Positions 25,376 to 33,256 of a stretch of DNA of 33,256 nucleotides are shown here, piece by piece. Position numbers and translations under genes: made by a program. The number at the start of each line of letters is the position of its first letter. Position 1 is the stretch's first letter. The notes under the pieces were generated by a model, which saw only the letters and a program-made list of their open reading frames with translations, searched no databases and was not told the DNA's origin. The stretch is from Candidatus Atribacteria bacterium (GTDB lineage Bacteria > Atribacterota > Phoenicimicrobiia > Phoenicimicrobiales > Phoenicimicrobiaceae): NCBI GenBank assembly GCA_003513845.1, contig DOTB01000061.1, positions 1-33,256 of the forward strand, read 5' to 3'.

Positions 25376-26272
25376 TTGACTAATAGGAATTCTTTTATTA
25401 ACATTTTTTCAAAAACCAAAAGAAGACGTAGTTTTTCTAGAGGATGGTATAATTTTTCTAGGAATCCTCTATCAGTAGTTGGGATGATTATTTTGCTTTT
25501 AATTATTTTTGCTGCGATTTTTGCTCCATACATTACTCCTTTTCCAGAACATGCTGGAGCTTTTACAAATTTTCGTGAAGCAAGTAAACCTCCAAGCTCG
25601 ACTTATATTTTTGGAACAGATAGTATAGGTAGAGACATTTTCACTCGCGTTATTTTTGGATACCGTTTTTCTTTAATCCTATCTATTGTAGTGCTCGCTT
25701 TAAGTATTCCGCCAGGGGTAATTTTTGGTCTTATTGCTGGTTATTACCAGGGAACGTGGATAGAAATTATCATTATGCGAATCACAGATGTATTTATAGC
25801 TGTTCCACCGTTTGTGTTAGCACTTGCAGTTGCTGCAATGTTAAGCCCTAACTTATTTAATCAAATGATGGCTATATCGTTTGTTTGGTGGACCTGGTAT
25901 TGTAGGTTAGTATACACAATGACCACTTCTTTATGCCACGAAGATTTTGTAACTGAAGCAAAGCTTGTCGGGGCAAGCAAAACTCATATTTTATTTAGAG
26001 AGATACTTCCAAATTGTATGGGTCCCATTTTAACAAAGATGACTTTAGATATGGGTTTGGTGATTATAGTTGGATCTTCTTTGAGTTTTATTGGTTTAGG
26101 AGTTCAGCCACCTAAATCAGATTTAGGTACGATGATTGCAGAAGGAGCAAGGAGATTACCTAGTGAATGGTGGGCTGCTGTTTTTCCAGCAATCGCTATT
26201 ATTGTTGTTATACTTGCATTCAACCTTTTAGGAGATGGATTGAAGGATGTGTTTAATATTGAGGAGGTTTGA
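25376..26272 (+). CDS. dppC: Peptide ABC transporter permease, DppC type
   Basis: The second channel subunit (298 residues from TTG 25376) starts four bases after dppB ends. GGGGAGG lies 11 bases upstream of that TTG, and the sequence from MTNRNSF suits DppC; an earlier in-frame start at 25310 would overlap dppB heavily and is rejected. An N-terminal membrane segment (NPLSVVGMIILLLIIFAAIF) is followed by FGTDSIGRDIFTRVIFGYR, diagnostic of this family, then four or five further segments and the ATPase-contact loop EAKLVGASKTHILFREILPN. GVQPPKSDLGTMI near the end is also characteristic. It pairs with DppB and the two ATPases. Confidence 0.9.
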   Translation: MTNRNSFINIFSKTKRRRSFSRGWYNFSRNPLSVVGMIILLLIIFAAIFAPYITPFPEHAGAFTNFREASKPPSSTYIFGTDSIGRDIFTRVIFGYRFSLILSIVVLALSIPPGVIFGLIAGYYQGTWIEIIIMRITDVFIAVPPFVLALAVAAMLSPNLFNQMMAISFVWWTWYCRLVYTMTTSLCHEDFVTEAKLVGASKTHILFREILPNCMGPILTKMTLDMGLVIIVGSSLSFIGLGVQPPKSDLGTMIAEGARRLPSEWWAAVFPAIAIIVVILAFNLLGDGLKDVFNIEEV

Positions 26273-26275
26273 TAA

Positions 26276-27265
26276 ATGATGGTGCCGTTATTGGAGGTAA
26301 AGGATTTATACGTCCAATTTAGTGTATTTGAGGGAGAACTTAAAGTACTGAATGGGGTAAATTTAAAAATTAATGAAGGGGAAAAGATTGGATTGGTTGG
26401 AGAGGCTGGTTGCGGAAAAACAACTACTATGAAATCAATTTTAAGAGTTCTTCCTACTCCTGTAGCAAGAATATCCAAAGGTGAAATTATTTATAAGGGG
26501 AAAAATATTCTTAATATGAAACCTAGTGAGATACAAAATATAAGAAGAGGTGAGATTACTGCAATATTTCAAGATCCTCTTACTTCCCTCAATCCAGTAT
26601 TTACTATTGGGCAACAGTTAGGTGATGTTATAAAATATGCATCCAGATATCAAGATCATCTGGACAAGAAAGAGATATTTTCTAAGTCCGTTGCTGCGCT
26701 TAAAGAAACTGGCATGCCAGATCCAGAAAGGATTTTAAATAACTATCCAGTGCAATTAAGTGGGGGGATGCGGCAAAGAGTCTGCATTAGTGAAGCACTT
26801 AGTACTAACCATAATCTTATTATAGCTGATGAACCCACTACATCTTTAGATGTTACAATTCAAGACCAGATTTTGCGTTTACTTTCTAAATTGGTTGAGA
26901 AGAAAAAAATGTCGATTATATTGATAACACATTCGCTTGGAGTAGTTAGAGAATTAACAGATAGAGTATATGTTATGTATGCTGGTAATATAGTAGAAAC
27001 AGCACAGACAACTACACTTTTCAGCAATCCATTACACCCCTATACCCGTGGACTAATGAATGCTATTCCAAGGTTAACGGGCGAGAGGATATTTGAAGGG
27101 ATTGAGGGTAGAATACCTAATTATTTATATCCGCCGACAGGTTGTAGATTTCATCCTCGGTGTAAATATAGTACAAAGGAATGTCAAGAAATTTTCCCTC
27201 TCATGTATGATACTGGAAATAATCATGAAGTTGCTTGTTTCCTTTATAAGGAAGAATTAAATTGA
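26276..27265 (+). CDS. dppD: Peptide ABC transporter ATPase, DppD type
   Basis: This cytoplasmic ATPase (329 residues) powers peptide import. It has Walker A GEAGCGKTT (42-50), the Q-loop in IFQDPLTSLNP, the signature LSGGMRQRV (about 160-168) and Walker B LIIADEPTTSLD. The oligopeptide-type C-terminal extension is present, with the cysteine pattern C-x5-C-x6-C (CRFHPRCKYSTKEC) and a later Cys, which in relatives holds an iron-sulfur cluster. GAGGAGG precedes the start and only three bases separate it from dppC. Either of two adjacent ATG codons may be used. Confidence 0.92.
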   Translation: MMVPLLEVKDLYVQFSVFEGELKVLNGVNLKINEGEKIGLVGEAGCGKTTTMKSILRVLPTPVARISKGEIIYKGKNILNMKPSEIQNIRRGEITAIFQDPLTSLNPVFTIGQQLGDVIKYASRYQDHLDKKEIFSKSVAALKETGMPDPERILNNYPVQLSGGMRQRVCISEALSTNHNLIIADEPTTSLDVTIQDQILRLLSKLVEKKKMSIILITHSLGVVRELTDRVYVMYAGNIVETAQTTTLFSNPLHPYTRGLMNAIPRLTGERIFEGIEGRIPNYLYPPTGCRFHPRCKYSTKECQEIFPLMYDTGNNHEVACFLYKEELN

Positions 27266-28227
27266 AAGATGAAATATTAACAATTAAGAATGTGAAAAAG
27301 TTTTTTACTACACCACAAGGTGTAGTCAGAGCGGTAGATGGGGTTAGTCTTTCAGTTAAAAAAGGGGAAACTTTTGGACTAATTGGGGAATCTGGTTCTG
27401 GTAAAAGTACACTAGCTTATGTGGTAGCAGGAATTTATATTCCTACACAAGGTAGTATTTACTTTAATAAGCAAGATATAGGCAAAGGATATAGAAAACG
27501 TTCGAAGTATTTAAAGAAAGAAATTCGAATTATTTTTCAAGACCCAGGATCATCCTTAAATCCTCGTAGAAATATTAAACAAATTATAGAATTACCCGTT
27601 AAAGTTCATAATACTTTTAAAAATAATCATAAGAACCAAAGGGTAGAAGAATTATTAGAAATGGTTGAACTACCAATAAATTATTTATATAAATATCCTC
27701 AAGAGTTAGGTGGAGGAGAAAAACAGATGGTAGCAATTGCTAGAGCTATTGCTACAGAACCTTCTCTTGTAATTTTAGATGAGCCTACTTCGGCTTTAGA
27801 TGTTTCTATCCAGGCAAAAATAATTAAGATATTAATGGACTTACAAAGAAGGAATAATTTAACTTATTTATTTATTACCCATGATTTGAGTTTAATGAGA
27901 AATATTGCTTCTCGAGTGGCTATCATGTACCTCGGAAAGGTTTGTGAAGTTGCCAATACATCTGAATTTTTTAAAAAACCACTTCATCCCTATACTCAAA
28001 TGCTCCTTTCTTCTATCCCAGTACTTACTAAAGAAGAAGAATTGTTAAAACCACAAAAAATAGTGCCAGTTGGAGAAATTCCAAGTCCAGTGAATGTTCC
28101 CCCTGGTTGTAGTTTTCATTTTCGCTGTTCAAAAAAAATGGATATTTGTTCACAAAAAGATCCCGAGATGGTAGAAATATCTAAAACTCATATTGTGAGA
28201 TGCCATCTTTATAAAAAAATTGATTGA
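27262..28227 (+). CDS. dppF: Peptide ABC transporter ATPase, DppF type
   Basis: The second ATPase (321 residues) completes the importer. Walker A is GESGSGKST (42-50), the Q-loop lies in IIFQDPGSSLNPR and Walker B is LVILDEPTSALD. The signature reads LGGGEKQMV instead of the usual LSGGQ-type, so the serine that contacts ATP across the dimer is a glycine; in such pairs one site may be weaker. The C-terminal extension carries CSFHFRCSKKMDICSQ and a later cysteine. It starts at TTG 27262, overlapping the dppD stop by four bases (TTGA), with AAGGAAG upstream. Confidence 0.9.
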   Translation: MKDEILTIKNVKKFFTTPQGVVRAVDGVSLSVKKGETFGLIGESGSGKSTLAYVVAGIYIPTQGSIYFNKQDIGKGYRKRSKYLKKEIRIIFQDPGSSLNPRRNIKQIIELPVKVHNTFKNNHKNQRVEELLEMVELPINYLYKYPQELGGGEKQMVAIARAIATEPSLVILDEPTSALDVSIQAKIIKILMDLQRRNNLTYLFITHDLSLMRNIASRVAIMYLGKVCEVANTSEFFKKPLHPYTQMLLSSIPVLTKEEELLKPQKIVPVGEIPSPVNVPPGCSFHFRCSKKMDICSQKDPEMVEISKTHIVRCHLYKKID

Positions 28228-28303
28228 AATATATTTTTTCGTTACTTTAAAGTCGTTGAAAGAAGAAAAGTAATAAATAATATTAATTTTAAAGGTATTA
28301 GGA

Positions 28304-29401
28304 GTGTTGAATCAAAGATATATTAACAAACTTCGTGAACTTATGGTAAAAAATAATATTGATGTGATGATTATCGGTCCATCTGTTGATTTAAATTTTC
28401 TAACCGGCTTTAATCCTCATATCTGTGAAAGATTTCAAGCCTTCTTTTTCTTATCGAATGGTGAATACTTTCATATTTCTCCTCAATTATATTTTGAGGA
28501 AGCTGAAAGTCACCTGGGTAGTGATACCGAGATTTTTATGTGGAAGGATAGTGAAAATATTTTAGATGCCATAAAGGCCGCAAACTATAAATATCACTTG
28601 GAAGGAAAGATAATTGCCATAAACAATGCCATTAGAGGGATAGACTTAATTGATATAACAGAAATACTACCAGCAAAATATGTTAATGGTCACGATATAT
28701 TAGAATGCTTGAGAATCAAGAAGGATAGTGCTGAAGTAGAAAAACTAAGAAAAGCTGCCCAAATTGCCGATGAAGTGATAAATGAAACCATAAACTTCAT
28801 CTGTCCCGGTATTACCGAAAGAGACATTAAGAAAAAGATAGAGGAATTATTCACTCAGAAAGGAGTAAATTTAGCCTTTAATCCCATTGTTGCTTCAGGT
28901 CCCAACAGTTCTATGCCTCATTATTGTGATGATGCCAGGGTAATCCAGCAAAAAGATATCATTATTTTGGATTTAGGTTGTCAATATCAAGGCTACTGTT
29001 CTGATCTATCCAGAACAGTTTTTGTTGGTGAAATCACCGAGGAACAAAGAAAGATTTATGATATTGTCCTTAGGGCAAATCAAGCTGCGGAAAAATCCGC
29101 CCAGCCGGGTATAACAGCAGAAGAAGTAGATAAGGCTGCAAGAGATATTATTGAGAGAGAAGGTTATGGACAATACTTCCTCAATAGAACAGGGCATGGC
29201 ATTGGAATCAGTGTTCATGAAGCACCTTATATTAAGCCCGGAAATAAACAGCTCCTGGAAAGAGGAATGGCCTTTAGTGTGGAGCCCGGCATCTATTTGA
29301 AAAATAGATTTGGAATACGCATTGAAGATATTGTTATAATTGGAGATGAGAGTGCTGATATACTGAATAATTTATCAAAAGAAATTATGGTGATTAAATA
29401 A
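28304..29401 (+). CDS. M24 metallopeptidase, Xaa-Pro type
   Basis: This 365-residue cytoplasmic enzyme has an N-terminal creatinase-like domain (about 1-135, with SVDLNFLTGF) and a C-terminal pita-bread catalytic domain. The five metal ligands of dinuclear M24 peptidases are all seen: D223 (LDLG), D234 (YCSDLSRT), H298 (TGHGIG), E327 (SVEPGIY) and E341 (IRIEDI), plus the second histidine in SVHEAP. It should therefore cut peptide bonds next to proline or hydroxyproline and is not a true creatinase, which lacks metal. The start is GTG 28304 or TTG 28307, with AAAGGT at 28291-28296. It lies 76 bases after dppF and 48 before the activase, so it could release (hydroxy)proline from imported dipeptides. 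Confidence 0.88.
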   Translation: MLNQRYINKLRELMVKNNIDVMIIGPSVDLNFLTGFNPHICERFQAFFFLSNGEYFHISPQLYFEEAESHLGSDTEIFMWKDSENILDAIKAANYKYHLEGKIIAINNAIRGIDLIDITEILPAKYVNGHDILECLRIKKDSAEVEKLRKAAQIADEVINETINFICPGITERDIKKKIEELFTQKGVNLAFNPIVASGPNSSMPHYCDDARVIQQKDIIILDLGCQYQGYCSDLSRTVFVGEITEEQRKIYDIVLRANQAAEKSAQPGITAEEVDKAARDIIEREGYGQYFLNRTGHGIGISVHEAPYIKPGNKQLLERGMAFSVEPGIYLKNRFGIRIEDIVIIGDESADILNNLSKEIMVIK

Positions 29402-29449
29402 TTAATTATTTTGAAGATATAAAATTAAAATAGCTTTAAGGTGATTTTT

Positions 29450-30352
29450 TTGACTGATGGAATAATTTTTAATATCAATAAATTTGCCATACATGATGGT
29501 CCTGGTATTCGGAGCACCGTTTTCCTGAAAGGTTGTCCCTTGCGTTGTCAATGGTGTCATAATCCTGAGGGCTGGCTCACCCAGCCAGAGATTATCTTTG
29601 ATGAACAGAAATGTATCAAATGTTATCAATGTTTATCATATTGCCCTCAGCAGGCTATTACCTTGAAAAATGATTATCCTTATACTGATAAACAGAAATG
29701 CCAGCTCTGTGGAAATTGTGTAACTATCTGCTTGGGAAAGGCGAGAGAGATTATAGGCTATAAAGTTAGTAGTAAAGAGGTTATGACTGAGATAAAAAAG
29801 GATTTAATCTTTTATGAAGAATCTGGCGGAGGTGTTACCTTCTCAGGAGGTGAACCATTACTACAGATTGATTTTCTTTCTGAGTTACTCTACCTCTGTC
29901 AGCAGGAAGGTATTCCTCGAGCGGTGGATACCTGTGGTTATGCTCCGTGGTCTCATCTGGAGAGAATTATCCCTCTGGTTGATTTATGGTTATACGACCT
30001 GAAGGTGATGAATGAACAAAGACACCTGGAATATACTGGAGTTTCCAATCAACTTATCCTGGAGAATCTGAAAAGACTTTCCCAGAAAAGCAATAATATT
30101 GAGCTTAGAATACCCCTCATACCTGGAGTGAATGATGATAAAGAGGAGGTAGAAGAGATGGCTAAGCTTATTAATTCTTTAAATATAGGAAAGGTCAGTG
30201 TCTTGCCTTTTCACCGAATGGGTCTGGATAAATATACCAGATTAGGCTTAAAAACCGAAATGAAAGCCACCACAGAGCCATCAGCAGAATATCTTGAAAA
30301 AATAGCTCAGTTATTTAATAGGTTTAATATAACAATTAGCATAGGAGGTTAA
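29450..30352 (+). CDS. Glycyl radical enzyme activase (radical SAM)
   Basis: This 300-residue radical SAM protein installs the glycyl radical on the enzyme encoded just downstream. The SAM-cluster motif CX3CX2C is C29-P-L-R-C33-Q-W-C36, and GGEP lies at 133-136. Between them are two ferredoxin-like cysteine sets, C55/C58/C61/C65 and C84/C87/C90/C94, which would bind two extra 4Fe-4S clusters, as in activases of dehydratase-type glycyl radical enzymes; the activase of pyruvate formate-lyase lacks them. TTG 29450 is chosen over GTG 29441 because AAGGTG (29438-29443) is six bases upstream and overlaps the GTG. Two bases separate its stop from the glycyl radical gene start. Confidence 0.92.
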   Translation: MTDGIIFNINKFAIHDGPGIRSTVFLKGCPLRCQWCHNPEGWLTQPEIIFDEQKCIKCYQCLSYCPQQAITLKNDYPYTDKQKCQLCGNCVTICLGKAREIIGYKVSSKEVMTEIKKDLIFYEESGGGVTFSGGEPLLQIDFLSELLYLCQQEGIPRAVDTCGYAPWSHLERIIPLVDLWLYDLKVMNEQRHLEYTGVSNQLILENLKRLSQKSNNIELRIPLIPGVNDDKEEVEEMAKLINSLNIGKVSVLPFHRMGLDKYTRLGLKTEMKATTEPSAEYLEKIAQLFNRFNITISIGG

Positions 30353-30354
30353 AG

Positions 30355-32715
30355 ATGAACTCACGAGTGGAAAGATTAAGAGAAGAAAGTCTTACCATTA
30401 AGCCTGCTATTGATATTGAGCGGGCAAAATTAATAACCGAGGCCTATCAAAAATATGAAGGCAAAGTGCCAGTTCCCATCTTAAGGGCTTTAGCCTTTAA
30501 ACATCTTTTGGAAAAGAAGACTATTGACATAGGTCAAGATGAGTTAATTGTAGGAGAGCGAGGAAGTTCTCCAGGTGCTACTCCTACTTTTCCTGAATTA
30601 TGCTGTCATAGTATGGATGATTTTGAGATAATTCATAGTAGAGAGAAAATTTCCTTTCGAGTTAGCCCTGAAGCCAGAAAGATTCAACAAGAAGTAATTA
30701 TCCCCTTCTGGCAGGAACGTTCTATACGTCATCAAATTTTTTCCTTAATGGAGCAAAGTTGGCTGGATTGTTATGAAGCTGGGGTATTTACTGAGTTTAT
30801 GGAACAGAGAGCCCCTGGTCATACCGTAGCTGATGGCAAAATTTACCGGGAGGGTTTTCTTGATTTTCAGGAGAGGATTAAACAAAGCATAGCTAATTTA
30901 GATTTTCATAATGATAGTCAAGGCTATGAGAAGTTGAATCAATTGAAAGCCATGTCCATCTGTGCGGAGGCAATTATCATCTTGGCGAATCGTTATGCCA
31001 CTTTAGCTAAAGAGAAGGCAGAAAAGGAAGAGGATGCTCAAAGGAAGAAAGAATTGCTCACCATTGCCGAAATATGCCAGTGGGTACCTGCTCATGCTCC
31101 CCGTAATTTCTGGGAGGCTTTACAGATGTACTGGTTTGTCCATATCGGGGTAATCAGTGAATTAAATACCTGGGATTCCTTTAATCCAGGACACTTGGAT
31201 CAACATCTGACTCCCTTCTACCAGCAAGGTCTTCAAAGCGGAGAATTAGATCGAGAAAAGGCTAAAGAGTTACTGGAGTGTTTCTGGATTAAATTTAACA
31301 ATCAGCCGGCTCCACCTAAGGTAGGGGTCACCTTAGCTGAGAGTGGAACCTATACCGATTTTGCCAATATTAACAATGGAGGTCTAACTCCCGAAGGACA
31401 AGATGCAGTCAATGAGGTTACCTATCTTATTTTAGAGGTTATCGATGAAATGCGTCTTCTGCAGCCCAGTACCAATATTCAGTTAAGTCAGAAAAGCCCA
31501 GATAAATTCCTAAGAAGAGCCTGTGAAATTATTCGCAAGGGCTGGGGGCAGCCCTCAGTCTTTAATACCGATCTGGTTATTGCTGAACTGTTAAGACAGG
31601 GTAAGAGCATTCAGGATGCCCGGGAAGGGGGAACCAGTGGCTGTGTAGAGACGGGAGCTTTTGGCAAGGAAGCCTACATCCTTACCGGTTACTTTAATCT
31701 GGTCAAGGTACTGGAGATTACCCTGCATAATGGAATAGATACCAAAACCGGGAAGCTAATTGGCCTGACCACCGGAGACCCCAGAAACTTTACCAGCTTT
31801 GACCAGCTTTTCCAGGCCTTTCAAAGACAACTGCACCATTTTGTAGAAATCAAGATAAAGGGTAATCAAATTATCGAACAGCTCTACGCCACTACCATGC
31901 CCGCTCCATTTCTGTCTATCATCGTAAGTGACTGTATCGAAAAGGGAAGAGACTATAATGCTGGTGGAGCACGCTACAACACCGATTATTTGCAGGGAGT
32001 AGGTATCGGTACTATTACTGATAGTCTTTCTGCTCTTAAGTATCATGTTTATGACCAAAAACAGGTGAGTATAGACACCCTCTTGGCAGCCCTGGCAGAT
32101 AATTTCAGAGGGGAAAAAGAAATATATCATTTACTAAAAAACAACACCCCCAAATATGGTAATGATGATGATTATGCAGATACCATCATGCAACAGGTCT
32201 TTACTGCCTTTCATCAGGAGGTTGAGGGTCGCAAGAATAGCAAGGGTGGTCAGTACTGTATCAATATGTTACCCACTACCTGTCACATCTATTTTGGTTC
32301 AGTAGTGGGTGCTACCCCGGATGGCCGTAAGGCAAAAGAACCATTATCAGAAGGTATCTCTCCGGTACAGGGAGCAGATAGGAAGGGTCCCACAGCAGTT
32401 ATTAAATCAGCCGCTAAAATGGATCAGGTAAAAACGGGAGGCACTCTACTTAATCAGAAGTTTACTCCCTCTCTGCTGGAAGGAGAGAAAGGATTGGATA
32501 GCTTAGCTCATCTCATCAGGGCTTATTTTAAGCTGGGTGGTCATCATATCCAGTTTAATGTAGTCAAAGCAGAGACCCTAAGGGCTGCCCAGCAGAATCC
32601 GGAAGAATACCAGAACCTTATTGTACGGGTAGCCGGTTACAGCGATTATTTCAATAATCTCAGTAAAACTCTACAAGATGAGATTATCAGCAGAACAGAA
32701 CACCAATCCAGTTAG
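30355..32715 (+). CDS. hypD: Probable trans-4-hydroxy-L-proline dehydratase (glycyl radical enzyme)
   Basis: This 786-residue anaerobic enzyme has the thiyl-radical cysteine and general base in GTSGCVETG (C430, E432) and the C-terminal glycyl motif RVAGYSDYF (G761). From memory, the C. difficile hydroxyproline dehydratase uses H160, D278, S334, F340, C434, E436, Y450, T645 and G765. Here H156, D274, S330, F336, C430, E432, Y446, T641 and G761 occur, each exactly four lower. Glycerol dehydratase has an aspartate 14 residues after the cysteine; here it is T444, arguing against that role. The predicted reaction removes water from trans-4-hydroxy-L-proline to give pyrroline-5-carboxylate. TAGGAGG precedes the ATG. 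The activase gene is directly upstream; a P5C reductase gene (proC), often nearby in other species, is not in this window. Confidence 0.85.
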   Translation: MNSRVERLREESLTIKPAIDIERAKLITEAYQKYEGKVPVPILRALAFKHLLEKKTIDIGQDELIVGERGSSPGATPTFPELCCHSMDDFEIIHSREKISFRVSPEARKIQQEVIIPFWQERSIRHQIFSLMEQSWLDCYEAGVFTEFMEQRAPGHTVADGKIYREGFLDFQERIKQSIANLDFHNDSQGYEKLNQLKAMSICAEAIIILANRYATLAKEKAEKEEDAQRKKELLTIAEICQWVPAHAPRNFWEALQMYWFVHIGVISELNTWDSFNPGHLDQHLTPFYQQGLQSGELDREKAKELLECFWIKFNNQPAPPKVGVTLAESGTYTDFANINNGGLTPEGQDAVNEVTYLILEVIDEMRLLQPSTNIQLSQKSPDKFLRRACEIIRKGWGQPSVFNTDLVIAELLRQGKSIQDAREGGTSGCVETGAFGKEAYILTGYFNLVKVLEITLHNGIDTKTGKLIGLTTGDPRNFTSFDQLFQAFQRQLHHFVEIKIKGNQIIEQLYATTMPAPFLSIIVSDCIEKGRDYNAGGARYNTDYLQGVGIGTITDSLSALKYHVYDQKQVSIDTLLAALADNFRGEKEIYHLLKNNTPKYGNDDDYADTIMQQVFTAFHQEVEGRKNSKGGQYCINMLPTTCHIYFGSVVGATPDGRKAKEPLSEGISPVQGADRKGPTAVIKSAAKMDQVKTGGTLLNQKFTPSLLEGEKGLDSLAHLIRAYFKLGGHHIQFNVVKAETLRAAQQNPEEYQNLIVRVAGYSDYFNNLSKTLQDEIISRTEHQSS

Positions 32716-32745
32716 AATAAGATAAATGGTAATATTCAATCACCT

Positions 32746-32788
32746 TCACCATAACCCTCTTCTTTTGATGATGGAGAGGGTTTGGTGA
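32746..32788. repeat. Long palindrome after the glycyl radical gene
   Basis: TCACC-A-TAACCCTC (32746-32759 region) is matched inverted by GAGGGTT-TGGTGA ending at 32788, with one bulged base and a 16-base centre. It resembles the AACCCTCTCC...GGAGAGGGTT palindromes dispersed in many genomes. No T-run follows, but it may still slow or end transcription 31 bases after the stop. Confidence 0.5.
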
Positions 32789-32877
32789 TAAAAAAGTTCA
32801 TTACCAAAGCAGAACAATACCTGATTATCCTTCCGAGCACACCTCAGGTACTCTTAAAAAAGAATTGACTCCAAAAA

Positions 32878-32906
32878 TTCACTTTCTAAATTAAATTTGT
32901 TATAAT
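32878..32906 (+). promoter_or_regulatory. Promoter before the terminal partial gene
   Basis: TTCACT (32878-32883), a 17-base spacer and a perfect TATAAT (32901-32906). Transcription would start near 32913, about 57 bases before the GTG start of the last gene. Confidence 0.6.
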
Positions 32907-32969
32907 AAAAAACCAGTTATATGATGAGCATTATATTATGATAAACAATAGGTAAGAGGTAAGAATAGT

Positions 32970-33256
32970 GTGAATTATTTTGGAGTGAGAACAAGAACAA
33001 AAGAAAATATAGAAATTTTACAACAAATCAGGGCAGAGCAGAAGTCTGTTTATGCTTTGGAAAATATGCTCGGTTATCATTTAAAAGAATTGGAAGAATT
33101 AAGACCACATAAGAAAAACATTACTTTTATTGCTAAATACAATTATGAAGAAACACCTGATTTGATCGATTTATCTCTTTGGTTAGAACGGATAAGTAAT
33201 ATTGAGGAAAGTATTAAGAAAAACGAGGAGATTATTACCAAATTATACCAGAGACT
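32970..33256 (+). CDS. Partial protein of unknown function, probable coiled coil
   Basis: A frame opens at GTG 32970 and stays open to the end of the window, giving 95 residues with the C-terminus missing. AGAGGT (32955-32960) is nine bases upstream and a good promoter precedes it. The visible part (MNYFGVRTRTKENIEILQQI onward) is rich in E, K, L and I in patterns suggesting helices or a coiled coil, with IAKYNYEETPDLIDLSLWLE in the middle. No signal peptide, membrane segment or known motif is seen. I do not recognise the family. Confidence 0.55.
   Translation, partial: MNYFGVRTRTKENIEILQQIRAEQKSVYALENMLGYHLKELEELRPHKKNITFIAKYNYEETPDLIDLSLWLERISNIEESIKKNEEIITKLYQR

Noticed and set aside
28304..29401. 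Creatinase, giving a creatinine route with hyuAB
   Set aside because: All five metal ligands of M24 peptidases are present, whereas creatinase is metal-independent and lacks them; a peptidase is far likelier.
30355..32715. Pyruvate formate-lyase, glycerol dehydratase or choline lyase
   Set aside because: Formate-lyase has two adjacent cysteines, not C-V-E; the glycerol dehydratase aspartate is T444 here; choline lyase numbering and spacing differ, while HypD residues all match.

Overview
This is an AT-rich bacterial segment (roughly one-third G+C by eye) with standard-code genes, frequent TTG/GTG starts and many degraded fragments. An oxygen-sensitive glycyl radical enzyme with its activase, peptide import and an ATP-dependent hydantoinase/oxoprolinase point to an anaerobic amino-acid or peptide fermenter. 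An uncultivated Atribacterota-like or clostridial-type bacterium would fit, but nothing here fixes the lineage.

Layout. (1) 61-621: MntP manganese exporter, then hairpins and a broken AAA_14/DUF4143 ATPase (845-1519) with a stop codon inside its Walker A motif. (2) 1520-2413: a 900-base non-coding stretch rich in inverted and direct repeats and promoter-like motifs. (3) 2423-14160: a tightly packed three-gene operon, the best candidate for an undescribed system. It encodes a phospholipase D-like/helicase fusion, a large Eco57I-type N6-adenine methyltransferase, and a 1582-residue protein joining an Mrr-like nuclease to a STAND-type NTPase and a long helical C-terminus. This reads as an anti-phage modification/restriction operon; a palindromic repeat has inserted in frame into the methyltransferase gene. 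(4) 14.4-17.3 kb: a TcmP-like fragment, a UPF0158 gene, an undefined broken reading frame, a HepT-MntA toxin-antitoxin pair on the minus strand, and an inactivated IS256-type transposase. (5) 17.3-32.7 kb: a catabolic region. A GntR/FCD repressor has a consensus promoter overlapped by a tandem TTGTNNACAA site; a near-identical tandem site precedes hyuA. Then come hyuA, hyuB, a five-gene dipeptide/oligopeptide ABC transporter, an M24 Xaa-Pro-type peptidase, a glycyl radical activase and a glycyl radical enzyme. (6) 32970-end: the start of an unrecognised coiled-coil-like protein.

How it may work together. In the glycyl radical enzyme, the active-site residues I remember for trans-4-hydroxy-L-proline dehydratase (HypD) all occur at a constant four-residue offset. 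With the peptide importer and the proline-type peptidase, this suggests import of hydroxyproline-containing (for example collagen-derived) peptides, release of hydroxyproline, and radical dehydration to pyrroline-5-carboxylate. HyuAB may open a cyclic amide (5-oxoproline- or hydantoin-like) taken up by the same route. The partner P5C reductase is not in the window. Functional statements are inferences from sequence motifs and family knowledge; no search was run.
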